Positions 53,630 through 64,000 of a DNA stretch of 64,000 bases are shown piece by piece. The notes below the pieces were generated by a model. The model did not search any database. It worked only from the letters and a program-made list of their open reading frames with translations, and was not told where the DNA came from. The translations under genes and the position numbers were made by a program. Each line of letters begins with the position of its first letter. Position 1 is the first letter of the stretch. The DNA is from Sthenelais limicola (Eukaryota; Annelida; Polychaeta; Phyllodocida; Sigalionidae). The stretch covers positions 150,216,808 to 150,280,807 of the forward strand of contig OW804095.1 in the NCBI GenBank assembly GCA_942159475.1, written 5' to 3'.

Positions 53630-53863
53630 GGGTCAGATTTTCAGAAATTGTACAATTGGCAGCTGTACACATTTAGTAAATTCTGCTAAATTAGGCTGCA
53701 ATGTGGTCAATACTAGGTAAATTCGAGTATATTCGGCATTGCATTGATTCTAGCAATCTGTTTGGTTAGGTTGAACTGTATTTTGAAGTTTATTTTCGTC
53801 TGAAATTTGGGTTATTTGAGAAGATTGGCGAAGTTAAATTGTACATTTTCTGAAAATCTGACC
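53630..53863 (+). mobile_element. M1 element, subfamily A
   Basis: Full-length copy with left end GGGTCAGATTTTCAG and right end TCTGAAAATCTGACC. Confidence 0.92.
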
Positions 53864-53939
53864 ATAATGTATACCAACCGAGTGGGAATCACAATATTTC
53901 TCATATTCCCAAGAAAAATAAAGGAACTTTAGTATAATA

Positions 53940-54175
53940 GGGTCAGATTTTCATAAAATGCACAATCTACAGTTCTACACATCTATCAAATTCTGCTAAA
54001 TTAGAGTGAAAATCTATCAATACTAGGTATATCTGAATGTATTCTGTATTGTATCCATTCAATAAATCTGTCTGGTTATGTTGAACTGTTTTTTTAAACC
54101 TGATTTTTGTCTTAAATTTGGGTTATTTGAGAAGATTGGTGAAGGACAATTGTACATTTTCTGAAAATCTGGCCC
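53940..54175 (+). mobile_element. M1 element, subfamily D
   Basis: Full-length copy with interior AATCTATCAATACTAGGTATATC-type sequence and TTTTTTTAAACCTGATTTTTG. The flanks AACTTTAGTATAATA and AATACCAAGTATAAG are probably a diverged target duplication of about 15 bp. Confidence 0.85.
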
Positions 54176-54736
54176 AATACCAAGTATAAGTGCGTTGGCA
54201 CCCCAACCACTATCACTACCACTCCTCCTGCCTAATATTGGTGGTAGTAGATGTATAGTGGTTGCACTATACCACAACTACTACCACCAATATTGCTTAT
54301 GTTAATAATCCCTTTTCATACAGCAAGCAAAATGTAAATATCTCGCTTGAAGATTCTTCAAAAGACTTTAAGGACTTTTGCTCCTGAATTAAATTAGCAT
54401 ATTTTGGTCCTTTATATAGGGTAGAGGTCTGTGGGTGGCAGGTCTATAACAGTCTGTTCACAGTTCCTTGAGCAGGATTTGGGGGCCAGAAAGTCAATAT
54501 TAATCCTATGCTTTAAAGCCGAGGTTCCATTGATCAAGGGTCTGCCCCTCCCTGGTACTCCTTGGCCTCCACTCAAAGACCAGACGTGAGCTTACCAACC
54601 TTTTGTCCACAGATACTTGTCAAAGTCTCTGAAACCTTTTGATTGGAAAAGTAAACATGGAATATATTGTGAGTATATATATATACACTTTGGTCTGTGG
54701 TATTTAGATGGTGGGAGGAATCATAGTGTGGTATAT
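54176..54736. other. Noncoding stretch
   Basis: No gene. An imperfect inverted repeat near 54215-54292 (CACTACCACTCCTCC and ATTGGTGGTAGTAG / CTACTACCACCAATATTG) could form a hairpin. Confidence 0.5.
54231..54292. repeat. Short inverted repeat
   Basis: AATATTGGTGGTAGTAG at 54235-54251 and CTACTACCACCAATATT at 54277-54293 are exact complements, a 17-bp stem with a loop of about 25 bp. Confidence 0.75.
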
Positions 54737-54970
54737 GGATTAGATTTTCAGAAAATGTACAATTGGCAGCTGTACACATTTAGTAAATTCTGATAAATTG
54801 GGCTGCAATTTGATCAATACTAGGTAAATTCGAGTATATTCGGCATTGCATTGATTCTAGCAATCTGTTTGGTTAGGTTGAACTGTATCTTAAGTTTATT
54901 TTCGTCTGAAATTTGGGTTATTTGTGAAGATTGGCGAAGTTGAATTATACATTTTCTGAAAATCTGACCC
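54737..54970 (+). mobile_element. M1 element, subfamily A, with diverged ~22-28-bp target duplication
   Basis: Full-length copy. The left flank GAGGAATCATAGTGTGGTAT and right flank GAGGACCCATACTGTGGTGT share most positions (17 of 22 over the core). They sit at 54715-54736 and 54977-54998. Confidence 0.88.
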
Positions 54971-55828
54971 ATATTCGAGGACCCATACTGTGGTGTTTGA
55001 TGCTCAGTAGAATATAGGCAAGGATCGTGACAATTAACATGATTTGTTTATTTATGATAATTAGGGGTGACTAATCTAGATCCTTTGTTATACGATGAAA
55101 GCACTCTTACTAAACATGAACCAGGAAATGTGTTGATAAATCTTGCCTTTAAAAACATTAAAATTGTCCACATTCCAGTGTAGGTGTATAACACAATAAT
55201 GCACCTTTATTCATTGGCACTAAAACCTGCACCAAGTGATCTTGAAATGCATTAGTTTAGACATTTTTTTAAAAATCCTGCTTCAATTTAAAGGCTTTCC
55301 TTTCAGTCAATAAATCTCAATAGGTATAATGGCATATTTTGGCTACTACATGGGCCTTTCACAGCATGGGAAGTTAGACTGAGAGTTAGCTTTTAACGTT
55401 AGTCTTTAAAGTAACACAACTAGGGCAAGAATTAAGCCCCGATCTCTAACCAATCAGCAAAAACAACATGACCCTACGAGTAGATTTGCTCCGGAGCCCT
55501 CGATGAATTATTCAGACGCTTCTAATGAAAATATTCGCCTTTCTTGTCAAAATAGTGGAGGGGCGAGAGAGCCCTAGGCTTAAGCAGTGAAAACCCACTC
55601 TAGAGCGAGCATGAACAGTGTTATGGAGCAGCAATAGCAATGGTGAGAACATTGCGTAAGTAAATATTCATAAGATCTCTTCACAAAGTGTTTGATCAAG
55701 GAATCTGTGGCGGGTGGAAAGAGGGGCAGTTCTCACTCGCCCACTAGCATTGAGTCAGTCTCTGTGTCTTTCTCTATAAATAGTATAATCATGTTCCTAC
55801 TGTGTTTGTATTCGTACCTTGGTGAAGG
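54971..55828. other. Noncoding stretch
   Basis: No gene supported. Confidence 0.5.
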
Positions 55829-56053
55829 TGTGACAAAATGTACGATTGGTGGTTGTAATTTGAGGAAATTCTGTTAATTTAGGCTGAAAATGATTAATAC
55901 TATAGGTATATGGTGGTATATTGTGGTATTGGGTTGATTCAACAAACCTGTTGGGTTATGTTGGCTGTCTTCAGAACATAATTTTTGCCTTAAATTTGGA
56001 TTATTTTAGAGGATTGGTGAAGGTCAATTGTACATTTTCTAACTATTTCTCCC
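55829..56053 (+). mobile_element. M1 element, strongly diverged
   Basis: The order of motifs is kept (AAAATGTACGATTGG, TAATTTAGGCTGAAAATGA, TGTTGGGTTATGTTG, TAATTTTTGCCTTAAATTTG, AATTGTACATTTTCT), but both termini are degraded. Confidence 0.65.
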
Positions 56054-56216
56054 ATCTACATAACACACGGGGTATAATATAGTTTCGCTTGTCTATAGGT
56101 TTCACAGCTATTCACATACCATTATTGTAAAATGATAATAAACATAAGTATAAAAACATAACTAATAAAGCGACGACATTGGAAATAGAACCTCATAATT
56201 TAAACATTACTAAGTT

Positions 56217-56419
56217 CACTCTAGGTCCAAACCCTCAGTTCAGATAAGAACGGTATGTCAGCTACTTCGCTAATCAGTTTCCTCGCCTAGGACTCGGTGT
56301 TTTAATGGGATTATAATGGCATTTTGCTGTCGGAATGGAATTATATTGGCACTTTGCGGTTTGAGGCGAGAGGCTGTCCCTTCGTTTGAAGGGACTCTCT
56401 CAACTTTGGACTTAGACTG
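56217..56419 (-). mobile_element. M2 element
   Basis: Reverse copy with TIRs CACTCTAGGTCCAAACCC and CTTTGGACTTAGACTG. It has lost the AGTGATTGGACGC segment near its left end. GTT lies at both flanks. Confidence 0.85.
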
Positions 56420-56750
56420 GGTTCACCACCAAAGGGTCCTTAACTAGAAGAGAAGCCATTTTAAGGTTTCGCTCGTGTAGGTTTCACATGTATAGCTGCC
56501 CACCAATTATTATAAAATAATAACAATTGATTAGTACAAAAAGCTCATTCTGTGAGAACTATGAATTAATAATCCATATATTTATTAGGTTTACTACCAG
56601 GGTATTAATAACTACGTGAGAAAGGCGTTCTGGTTTCACTCATGTAGCTTTCGCATGTATCTCTGGCTATTAATTACTATTCATAATAACAATGAATTAG
56701 TATAAAAGGCATAATTAATTCTGTGATAACATCGAATTAAGAATCTATAT
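56420..56750. other. Noncoding stretch
   Basis: Contains two diverged copies of a TTTCRCTC-TGTAG-TTTCRCATGTA phrase (near 56466 and 56634), perhaps an old duplication. No gene. Confidence 0.4.
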
Positions 56751-56975
56751 GGGTCAGATTTTTAGAAAATGTACAACTGGCAGCTGTACATATTTAGTAA
56801 ATTCTGCTGCAATTCGGTCAATATTAGGTAAATTCGAGTATATTCGGCATTGCATTGATCATAGCAATCTGTCTGGTTAGGTTGAACTGTATTTTGAACT
56901 TTATTTTCGTTTAAAGTTTGGGTTATTTGAGAGGATTGGTGAAGATTAATTGTACATTTTCTGAAAATCTGACCC
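56751..56975 (+). mobile_element. M1 element, subfamily A
   Basis: Ten bases shorter than usual because the AAATTAGGCTGC phrase is reduced. Both TIRs are good, and ATAT lies at both sides. Confidence 0.9.
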
Positions 56976-57024
56976 ATATATTTATATGGGTTTATCAGTG
57001 GGTTGTTATAACAAAGTTTGGGGA

Positions 57025-57060
57025 GAGAGAGAGGGGGGGGGGGTCGGGGGGGGGGGGGTC
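57025..57060 (+). repeat. G-rich tract
   Basis: (GA)n followed by G runs of 11 and 13 separated by TC. Confidence 0.85.
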
Positions 57061-57695
57061 TCCCTTGACCAACTTCATGCAACGTTTGCTTCCTTCCGGG
57101 CCAGTAACTCTTTGCGACGCGCGCCAAACGCAGTTCCTTTTGATTTCAGACATAATCGATTGAAGTCGGATTTTGCCTCAGGGGGGTGAAAATACTGAAC
57201 CGCACAAACTCTAGCGTCCCATCAGAAATAAGTGTGAAAATGAGTTGATTTTAATTATTTCAAGTGTACAAAAAGCAATCTATATTGCATGAACGATTGA
57301 AGCTATCATTTCTACCGACGGGATGCTAGAGTGGAAAATATGAATAGGTTTTCGTATCGGGTTAACAAATTCCCATCATATCTTCACATAGCGTAAGATT
57401 AATTACCGAATCTGGTATTATTCACCAAACTTTGGATTTAAATAATTGCTGTTCGAGTCATGTGCACCTTTCTAGCAAGGCATATGTTGGGGACAATTAC
57501 AATTTAACATTTTACCTTGGTTTGCTGGTATAAAACCTGTCTTTTTTCTTGCAGTCCCTGATTTGGACGCAATCGGGGTGGCAAATGATTTTAATTGGCA
57601 TTTTGCTTGGAGGCACGTATGTTTTACGACTTGCTAGAGAGCATTAAGCCGTCATACTGAGGGGGAATCATAAGGGGCATCGACCCCGTGCATAT
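57061..57695. other. Noncoding stretch
   Basis: No gene. GCGACGCGCGCCAAACGCAG at 57114-57133 resembles a motif at 59670-59690. Confidence 0.45.
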
Positions 57696-57906
57696 GGGTC
57701 AGATATTCAGAAAAAGTACATTTCACTTTCAACAATCCTCTCAAATAACCCACATTTAAGACAAAAATGAGCTTCAAAATACAGTTTAACATAACAGAAC
57801 AGATATTGTAAAACAACACAATACTAAATATACTCAGATATACCTATCATTCATCGTTTTCAGCCTAATTTATCAGAATTTACTAAATTTTCTGACGATC
57901 TGACCC
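57696..57906 (-). mobile_element. M1 element, subfamily B, shortened
   Basis: 211 bp. The right end lost the GTGTAGAGCTGCCAATTGTA segment and reads ACTAAATTTTCTGACGATCTG. Confidence 0.85.
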
Positions 57907-58486
57907 ATATATATTATTGTGAGGAGGGTGGAAATGGGGAGGGTGGGAGGGGACGGGGTAGTAGATCTATGCACCCTAGATGCGTTTTCTGAGGGCATGA
58001 GTGAATCGAAGAGGGTTTAAAAAGAGAAATGAGATCACTACTTCATATAGAATCCCAAAGCAACTCTATTTTGCGTGTATATCGTAATCATATCTTTTGG
58101 TGTTAAAAACAAATAACTAAGTCATCTCCTCGTTATATTAAACAGCCATAAATGCGACTAATTATGACAATAAGTATAATAATAAGTTTAAAGTGAAAAA
58201 TACTTATGATAATATTGTTATTCTAATTCCCCATAGATTATCTAAAAGGATTTTTTTTAAATGCAAATACTTATATTGCACCGTCTATATTGTACTGCAC
58301 ATACATTATGGGCGTATTATTATATAATAATTACAATAGTAATAATAATGATAATAAAGGAGAAGAGGAAGAGGAAGGGTGTGAAGGAAGAGGCCACTAT
58401 TCCTCACAGTGTACCACTATTCCTCACAGTGTACCACTATTCCTCACAGTGTAGGCAGGTAAAATGACATGCTGGAGGGTCCATCC
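57907..58486. other. Noncoding stretch
   Basis: No gene. A 20-bp unit in three tandem copies is annotated at 58394-58453. Confidence 0.5.
58394..58453 (+). repeat. Tandem repeat, 3 x 20 bp
   Basis: Three identical units CCACTATTCCTCACAGTGTA. Confidence 0.95.
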
Positions 58487-59095
58487 AGTGGGCAGATCGT
58501 TAGAAAGTGTACAATCGCCAACTCTACACATTCAACAAATACTGATAAATTAGGTTGAAAATCGCAAATACTTTATTATTGATTTATCATATGTGATATT
58601 TATTACTATAAATTTAGAATTAGCTGATAAAACAAATCCGTTTTTGTCTTAATTGGTATTATTAAATCATCTCTTTATTGTGTACTTTATGGGCATTATT
58701 CGCTTAAGCATTTCTATATTTAAGTATTTAAATATATATAAATAGTTTAAATGTAAAGCTGACCACAGGTGAAACAACACCTGTAAGTGGGAATATAAAT
58801 GCATATAATAATATCAATGTACCTACTATACTGAGACCATAAAGGAAATGTAACTCATGGTAGTACGAAAAGCGCTCGGATGAAGACTACTTTGTGTAAA
58901 ACGCTTGAATAAAAATATTGTTGAATTTTCTTGTATTATTTGAGAGAATTGATGAAAATTGGCTAAATTAGGTTGAAAATCGCAAAAACACCAATTATAT
59001 CTAATATACATTTGAGTATTGGCTTATAAATCAACTCCGTTCGGTTATGTTGAGCTGTAAATTGAACCACATTTTCGTCTTTAATTTGTATATTT
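58487..59095 (+). mobile_element. Degenerate, interrupted M1 sequence
   Basis: M1-like left part at 58487-58580 (GGCAGATCGTTAGAAAGTGT, AACTCTACACATTCAAC, TTAGGTTGAAAATC). A second, rearranged M1-like block lies at about 58930-59095 (GGCTAAATTAGGTTGAAAAT, TCGGTTATGTTGAGCTGTAA, TTTTCGTCTTTAATTTG). The two may be one old copy with an insertion or two separate old copies. Confidence 0.5.
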
Positions 59096-59477
59096 TTTTT
59101 ATTTTTTTCCCACACCGGATCTTTTTTCAAGTTTGTCAACAAATCCTTTCTCTAATTTAGGGGGATTAACACTCCACTGTACACAAGCCCACTTTCCTCT
59201 CTCTTTGATCTCGTTTCACTTTGTTATATTGGGTGTATTGTAACCTTTGCACTATTAAAACAATCTAATACGGTAGGGCTTTAAATCCTCCCTATGCAGG
59301 GAGATTAGTACCCACCTACAGTGTCGTTTTTTAAAATTGCCAAATAAAAGTTTCAACAACAACAAATATACAATAAAACTCAACAGTTGTATATCAAAAA
59401 TACAACCAGGATTCTGTGAGGTTATTTTGTTACTGGCAAGATTTCAACTCTACCACATGCGTACGGTATAAAATTGT
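59096..59477. other. Noncoding stretch
   Basis: AT-rich, with nothing recognised. Confidence 0.5.
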
Positions 59478-59531
59478 ACAATTTTTAGAAAATCGATGAA
59501 AGCGAATTGTACATTTTTTGACACCATGACC
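59478..59531 (+). mobile_element. M1 terminal fragment
   Basis: The two M1 end sequences lie close together (AATTGTACAATTTTTAGAAA and GCGAATTGTACATTTTTTGA then CATGACCC) with almost no interior, a deletion derivative. Confidence 0.5.
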
Positions 59532-59569
59532 CTTCCCCAGGAGGAGACGCTGGAGGAGACGCTGGGTGA

Positions 59570-59710
59570 TTTGTAGCCGTGATGAATCATGACCTGCGCG
59601 CGCATGCATCTTACATGACGAAGACGACATGCTAAGCGCCGACCCCGACCTCACAGCGGGATCTCTTTCCCCGCGCGCCAAAACGCAATTCATTCGGCAG
59701 AACCTGCCGA
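59570..59710. promoter_or_regulatory. CpG-rich patch with E2F-like double site
   Basis: Compact CpG-rich block with TGAATCATGA (AP-1/bZIP-like), CTGCGCGCGCATGC, and TTTCCCCGCGCGCCAAAA at 59666-59683. The last is a back-to-back E2F-type site (TTTSSCGC on both strands). No gene start is evident. Confidence 0.4.
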
Positions 59711-60227
59711 TGATCAAACACCTTAACCTGGTGATGGGTCTGGATCAAAGGCCCCTTTATGAATAGAGGAGGCGGATGGGTTGGAGGATGAACCTATGTT
59801 TGTCCCTGTTCGCTACAAGATTTCATTCAATTCAAACCCAGGCGTTGAATGCATTATCAGGGCTAAGTATATACCCTCACCTGCGTATTTGCCTGTCAAG
59901 AATCGGAAAAAGTGATTACTACCTATTCGCCTGATCTCTCCCATGTCCCACACCGGTTCACAATAGTGGGTTAATAGCTGTACAGTGATAGACCACTTCA
60001 TCAACATGCAGGCCTTTCATGAAGCATGAATGATATTCCTAGTTACTAGTTATTCCATGCATACCTTGGGATAAATGAAAATAGGAATAGCGCTTGTATA
60101 AATGGTTGATCTGGTAGTTTACCATGTAATTGACCCAGTGCCTTGAATCTGGGCATGAATAAAATGTGCGATGTGTGTTCCGTGAGAAGAAATTCATTAT
60201 CCTTTAATATTTGGGTTCTAAAAGGTA
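59711..60227. other. Noncoding stretch
   Basis: No gene. Minus-strand open frames continue into the CT-rich tract and are low-complexity. Confidence 0.5.
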
Positions 60228-60465
60228 CGTCCGCCTCTCCTTCTCTTCCTCCCTCCTCCACCTCCTCCTCCTCCTCCTCCACCTCCGGCTCCTCCTCCAC
60301 CTCCTCCTCCTCCACCTCCGGCTCCCTCCTCCCCCTCCCCCCTCCCTCCTCCCTCCTTCCTCCTCCTCCTCCCTCTTCCTCTCCCTTCTCCTCCTCTCCC
60401 TCCTCCTCCTTCTCCTCCTCCTCCACCTCCTCCGCCTCTCCTCCTCCTCCTCCTCTTCTCGAGTT
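60228..60465 (+). repeat. (CCT)n-rich polypyrimidine tract
   Basis: About 240 bp of CTCCTCCTCC with interspersed CCACCTCCGGCTCC units. It produces Ser/Pro-, Leu- and Glu/Gly-rich open frames in several frames and both strands, none credible as a gene. Mirror symmetry makes triplex formation possible. Confidence 0.9.
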
Positions 60466-60625
60466 TGTGCTTCATGTTTTTATGAGCCGCAGGGGGAGGT
60501 TTGAGGTTTGAATAACTTTTTTCAAGACAATAAACTTGAATTAAATGTTTCAAGTCACGATATTTACACGACCATCTGCCGCTGGGAACACACTATCACG
60601 GTCTACTCTTCTTCAGCCTCTCTAT

Positions 60626-60859
60626 GGGTCAGATCTTTTGAAAATGCACAATTCGCCTTCAGCAATCCTCTCAAATAACCCACATTTAAGACTAAACATG
60701 AGCTTCAAAATGCAGTTAAACATAACAGAACTGATACTATAAATCAATGCGATACCAAATCTACTCAGATATACCTGGTATTTAACATTTTTCAGCCTAA
60801 ATTAGCAGAATTTACTAAATGTGTACAGCTGCCGATTGTACATTCTCAGATAATCTGAG
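60626..60859 (-). mobile_element. M1 element, subfamily B
   Basis: Full-length copy with diverged ends (GGGTCAGATCTTTTGAAAAT and CTCAGATAATCTGAGG). The flanks CAGCCTCTCTAT and TAGCCAGGCTAT may be an old duplication. Confidence 0.85.
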
Positions 60860-61785
60860 GTAGCCAGGCTATAGCCGAGCAATTATGTTGTAAATCATAC
60901 TTCCCGAGGCCCCAATTCAATAGTGACAAAAACATAAGCAATTTTTCTATAATAAACCTACTCCTTATCATGCATCTTATTCTAAAGGCCTCATGTCAAG
61001 CAGAATATCCACAATAATAACATTTAAAATCGATAACTTAAATTTAAAAAAGATTTAAAGAAAGATATCCAAGGTATAGTTGAATTTTAATAAAAGGGGG
61101 CGAAGCGGGTAATGAGAAAGGCCATGTTGTTAATCAATGAACATGAGAAAAGTAATGTAATTCCCAGCAATGATTAGAAAGCCACCGATGTGGCATTCGC
61201 ATGACGGGCTGTACAGCCATCGCAGACTTTCTCTTAATGTAAACCGCCCCCTTGCTGCGAACTCTCATTGATTCTTACCAGACCTCTCTCCGTTTCATTA
61301 TCCCCACCTGCATGAGAGCTCACTGGAACTATGGTCACGGTCGTAGATAACAAGATAAAGATATAATACCCCCATGTACTCCTCCTCTCATCACACAAAG
61401 CTTGCATCCTGCCCCGAAAAATCGATACAAAACTTATATTATGGAAAGTACAAAACCTGAAAGAATTCTGCACCTACAAAGTCAAGTATCCAGACGCGAG
61501 AGCACACAAATTCTAACACCTGGCTTTCCATAGAAAGGGGATATAATACGAATAATGCTTTGATATTTTCATGTTGCTCTTGATTGATGTGTTATTTAAT
61601 TAAACCTAAATCTGGTCTCATTTCGGAGCAGCGACCCCCAACGATGGAAAGCGCCTAATATTACATGGACATGCAATAATTAAACAAGTCCTCGTCATGC
61701 AGATAATTAACCAATTACACCAAATAGGAAAACAGTAACTGGGACTGGGAGCGACACTTAACACAAGCACACATAGTGAATATAT
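60860..61785. other. Noncoding stretch
   Basis: No gene supported. Confidence 0.5.
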
Positions 61786-62020
61786 GGGTCAGATTTTCAG
61801 AAAATGTACAGTTGGCAGCTCTACATATTTAGTAATTTCTGCTAAATTCTTCTAAAAAAATGATAAATGTCGGTATATCTGAGTATATTTGTTATCGCAT
61901 TGGTTTATTGTATCAGTTCTGTTGTATTAAACAGCATTTTGAAGCTTATTTATGTCTTAAATGTGGGTTATTTGAGAGGATTGGTGAGGGCGAATTGTTC
62001 ATTTTCTGAAGATCTGAGCC
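61786..62020 (+). mobile_element. M1 element, subfamily B
   Basis: Full-length copy with TIRs GGGTCAGATTTTCAG and TCTGAAGATCTGAGCC. Confidence 0.9.
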
Positions 62021-62138
62021 ATAATATACACTATATTGTAACATTTTAACTCACGCTGGAGGCTATATACTTTTGAACCTACAATTAGACCATTGTCATT
62101 TATAACTAATGTAAACCTACATGCACGCTATGCTCTGG

Positions 62139-62373
62139 GGGTCAGACTTTCAGAAAATGTACAATTAGCAGCTGTATTCATTTAGTAAATTCTTCAAAAT
62201 TAAGCTGCAATTTGGTCAATACTAGGTAAATTCGAGTATATTCGGCATTGCATTGATTCTAGCAATCTGTTTGGTTAGGTTGAACTGTATTTTGAACTTC
62301 ATTTTCGTCTAAAAGTTGGGTTATTTGAGAAGATTGGCGACGTTGAATTGTACATTTTCTGAAATTCTGACCC
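62139..62373 (+). mobile_element. M1 element, subfamily A, with perfect 20-bp target duplication
   Basis: Full-length copy with good TIRs, flanked by identical 20-bp sequences at 62119-62138 and 62374-62393 (ACATGCACGCTATGCTCTGG). Flank identity and TIR quality suggest a recent insertion. Confidence 0.96.
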
Positions 62374-63184
62374 ACATGCACGCTATGCTCTGGGTATATA
62401 CATAGGAGGAGGGTTGGCTAGTCATTAATGAGAAAAGGGGTAATTAGCATACAAAATAAATCAGACATGGGAGAGTATCATTAACTCTAGCTATGCAACT
62501 TAGGGTCAATTTGGTTCAAATCCTGGCTTTCAAACAATTAAAATATGCCCAGTACTTCGCTATCAATCTGTTTCGCTAAACAGTATTTTCTAGCCAAATA
62601 CGCACCCTTTCAATCCTTGTGTAAATATGCTGTTATACCGTATAACAATGCAGTCTAAATGAAGAGACTATTCATATCATTGATTCACAACACGAAAGTG
62701 ATGTGCTCTTATATCTCGTTATGATGAGCTGTATACAAATCTGGTTAATTTGTTTGGTATTGAAATTCTGATTTAGGACATCAACACAAAATCTATTGTC
62801 CAGTCGTTAGTATTAACATGAAAATCCATTTGTAGGGCGACGTAACAAGGACTCGATGGTATTGGATTTAATATTCATGGAAGTCTGCCCTCTAGTTTGA
62901 GGATGCTTGTCCAGATGTTCCCTGTTCTAAAATCGATCAGTTTGAAATATTTGTAAAGGCAACGAGGCATATTCAGGGGGAGGCCCGTGAAGGCCCTAGA
63001 TAAACAATCCATTTTCCTAAATTAAATAATTGAAAACCATTATGGACAACGGTGAGAAAATGAACTTTTGTCTTTAAGTACGAATGCACACACATACATG
63101 ATCATGATCCGGTGATATATCAAATGTTATCTTTGTAACCTGAATATATCTATATGCCATGAATGTAATAATCTCTGGGTATAT
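62374..63184. other. Noncoding stretch
   Basis: No gene or clear repeat beyond the duplicated target site. Confidence 0.5.
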
Positions 63185-63425
63185 GGGTGACATCGCTTGA
63201 AAGTGTGCAATTCGCCTTCTCCAATCGTCGCAAATAAACCAAATTTAAGACAACAATAATGTTCAAAATTTGGTTCAACATAGCCCAACAAATTGTTTGA
63301 ATCAAGGCAATACCAAATAAACGAATATACCAAGTATTATACATTTTTCTGTCTAATTTATTAGAATTTACTAAATGTGTAGCGCTGACAATTGTACATT
63401 TTCTCAAATTTCTGACGGTCTGACC
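63185..63425 (-). mobile_element. M1 element, subfamily C/D
   Basis: Diverged copy: left end GGGTGACATCGCTTGAAAGT, interior AAGACAACAATAATGTTC and AACATAGCCCAACAAATTG, right end TTTCTGACGGTCTGACC. Confidence 0.78.
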
Positions 63426-64000
63426 AATATTACAATATATTCTATTTATAATAAACTGACGACACAAAAGGGCCACTAAGGAAAAATATAACCTCACTTC
63501 CCCACAACAGTACAAAAGCAGAGAGCGAATAATTCTCCGAATGAATTCAAAATAATTCAGGCAGCGTTAACCCCACCCTCTCAGCCCCCCTCCCACCCCT
63601 CAATATTCCTATATCTACCCCTGAAAAGACTGGCGAGTATCCTCACTGTTGAGCCTGGGAGGAGTAAAGGCTTGGCAAATATAAAATGATCAATAATATA
63701 CTTGTAAGCACTGGGGTCACACTTGGTTGGATTTTAATCCATAACTTGTGAGTAAATATTGGTACACAAATCCGACGGATTATAGAGTGCTTATGATTCC
63801 TTCATAACCCTCTTTTAGGGTATGACCTAAATTGGATTTGAATCACCAATAATTGGCTACAGATTTCACTGATAAGATCTATAAGCTTTTGTGCTGATTT
63901 TAATAGGGTTTGATTGTGAGGAATCTAGGTCAGCTTTTGGTATCATTATTGCTGTTCATGCAGTAAAGGGAAAATTCAATATTACATGCAAACTTCTCTA
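63426..64000. other. Noncoding stretch to window end
   Basis: No gene recognised. Confidence 0.5.

Noticed and set aside
60046..60553. Several 97-126-residue open frames rich in Glu/Gly, Ser/Pro or Leu
   Set aside because: All are translations of the same (CCT)n tract in different frames and strands.
1426..63425. Regularly spaced M1 repeats as a CRISPR-like or satellite array
   Set aside because: Spacing is irregular, orientation mixed, units are 235 bp with inverted ends and individual target duplications; they are dispersed mobile elements.

Overview
This is a eukaryotic, AT-rich, repeat-dense window from an animal genome. The large single-exon protocadherin with a phase-0 splice donor, the CR1/Jockey-type LINE and the very dense short inverted-repeat elements fit an invertebrate, most likely a marine lophotrochozoan such as a mollusc or brachiopod. 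That placement is inference from general gene character; no taxon-specific marker is visible. No tRNA, rRNA, CRISPR, plasmid or prokaryotic gene was seen.

Layout. At 2860-5664 (minus) lies the long first coding exon of a delta-type protocadherin: signal peptide, seven cadherin repeats, one membrane helix and the start of the tail. It ends in an AAG|GTATGG splice donor. Bases 1-2859 are therefore its first intron, and 5665 to about 6500 holds its 5' leader and a promoter-like patch (CCAAT, GC box, CACGTG). From about 6500 to 32190 I find no convincing gene, only repeats, low-complexity tracts and a few CpG-rich patches. At 32191 to about 38850 (minus) sits a nearly intact non-LTR retrotransposon. 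From about 38850 to 64000 there is again only repeat-rich noncoding DNA.

The LINE is the most interesting object. In its 5'-to-3' order it encodes: an ORF1 protein with a coiled coil and an L1-like RRM/CTD module, split by a one-base frame change at an A7 run; a NADAR domain (YbiA-like, a family that removes ADP-ribose or cleaves related N-glycosidic bonds) fused to the C-terminus of ORF1; a separate SGNH-hydrolase-like ORF; and a 994-residue APE endonuclease plus reverse transcriptase ORF with its catalytic residues in place. The 3' end is a short (ATACA)n-type tail. A predicted ADP-ribose-processing enzyme carried by a retrotransposon suggests an offensive or protective role against host NAD/ADP-ribosylation defence. 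This is a hypothesis, not a demonstrated function.

The second striking feature is family M1. These are about 40 copies of a roughly 235-bp non-autonomous element with 28-bp terminal inverted repeats beginning GGGTCAGATTTTCAG. They occur in both orientations and in at least two main subfamilies (A and B), making up roughly 14 percent of the window. Several copies are flanked by direct repeats of variable, long length (7 to about 30 bp, one a perfect 20 bp). Cut-and-paste MITEs normally make short fixed-length duplications, so the insertion mechanism looks unusual. A second family, M2 (TIR CASTCTAGGTCC, about 4-bp duplications), has six copies, one nested inside an M1. A third family, R3, is an A-tailed retroposon end with three copies.
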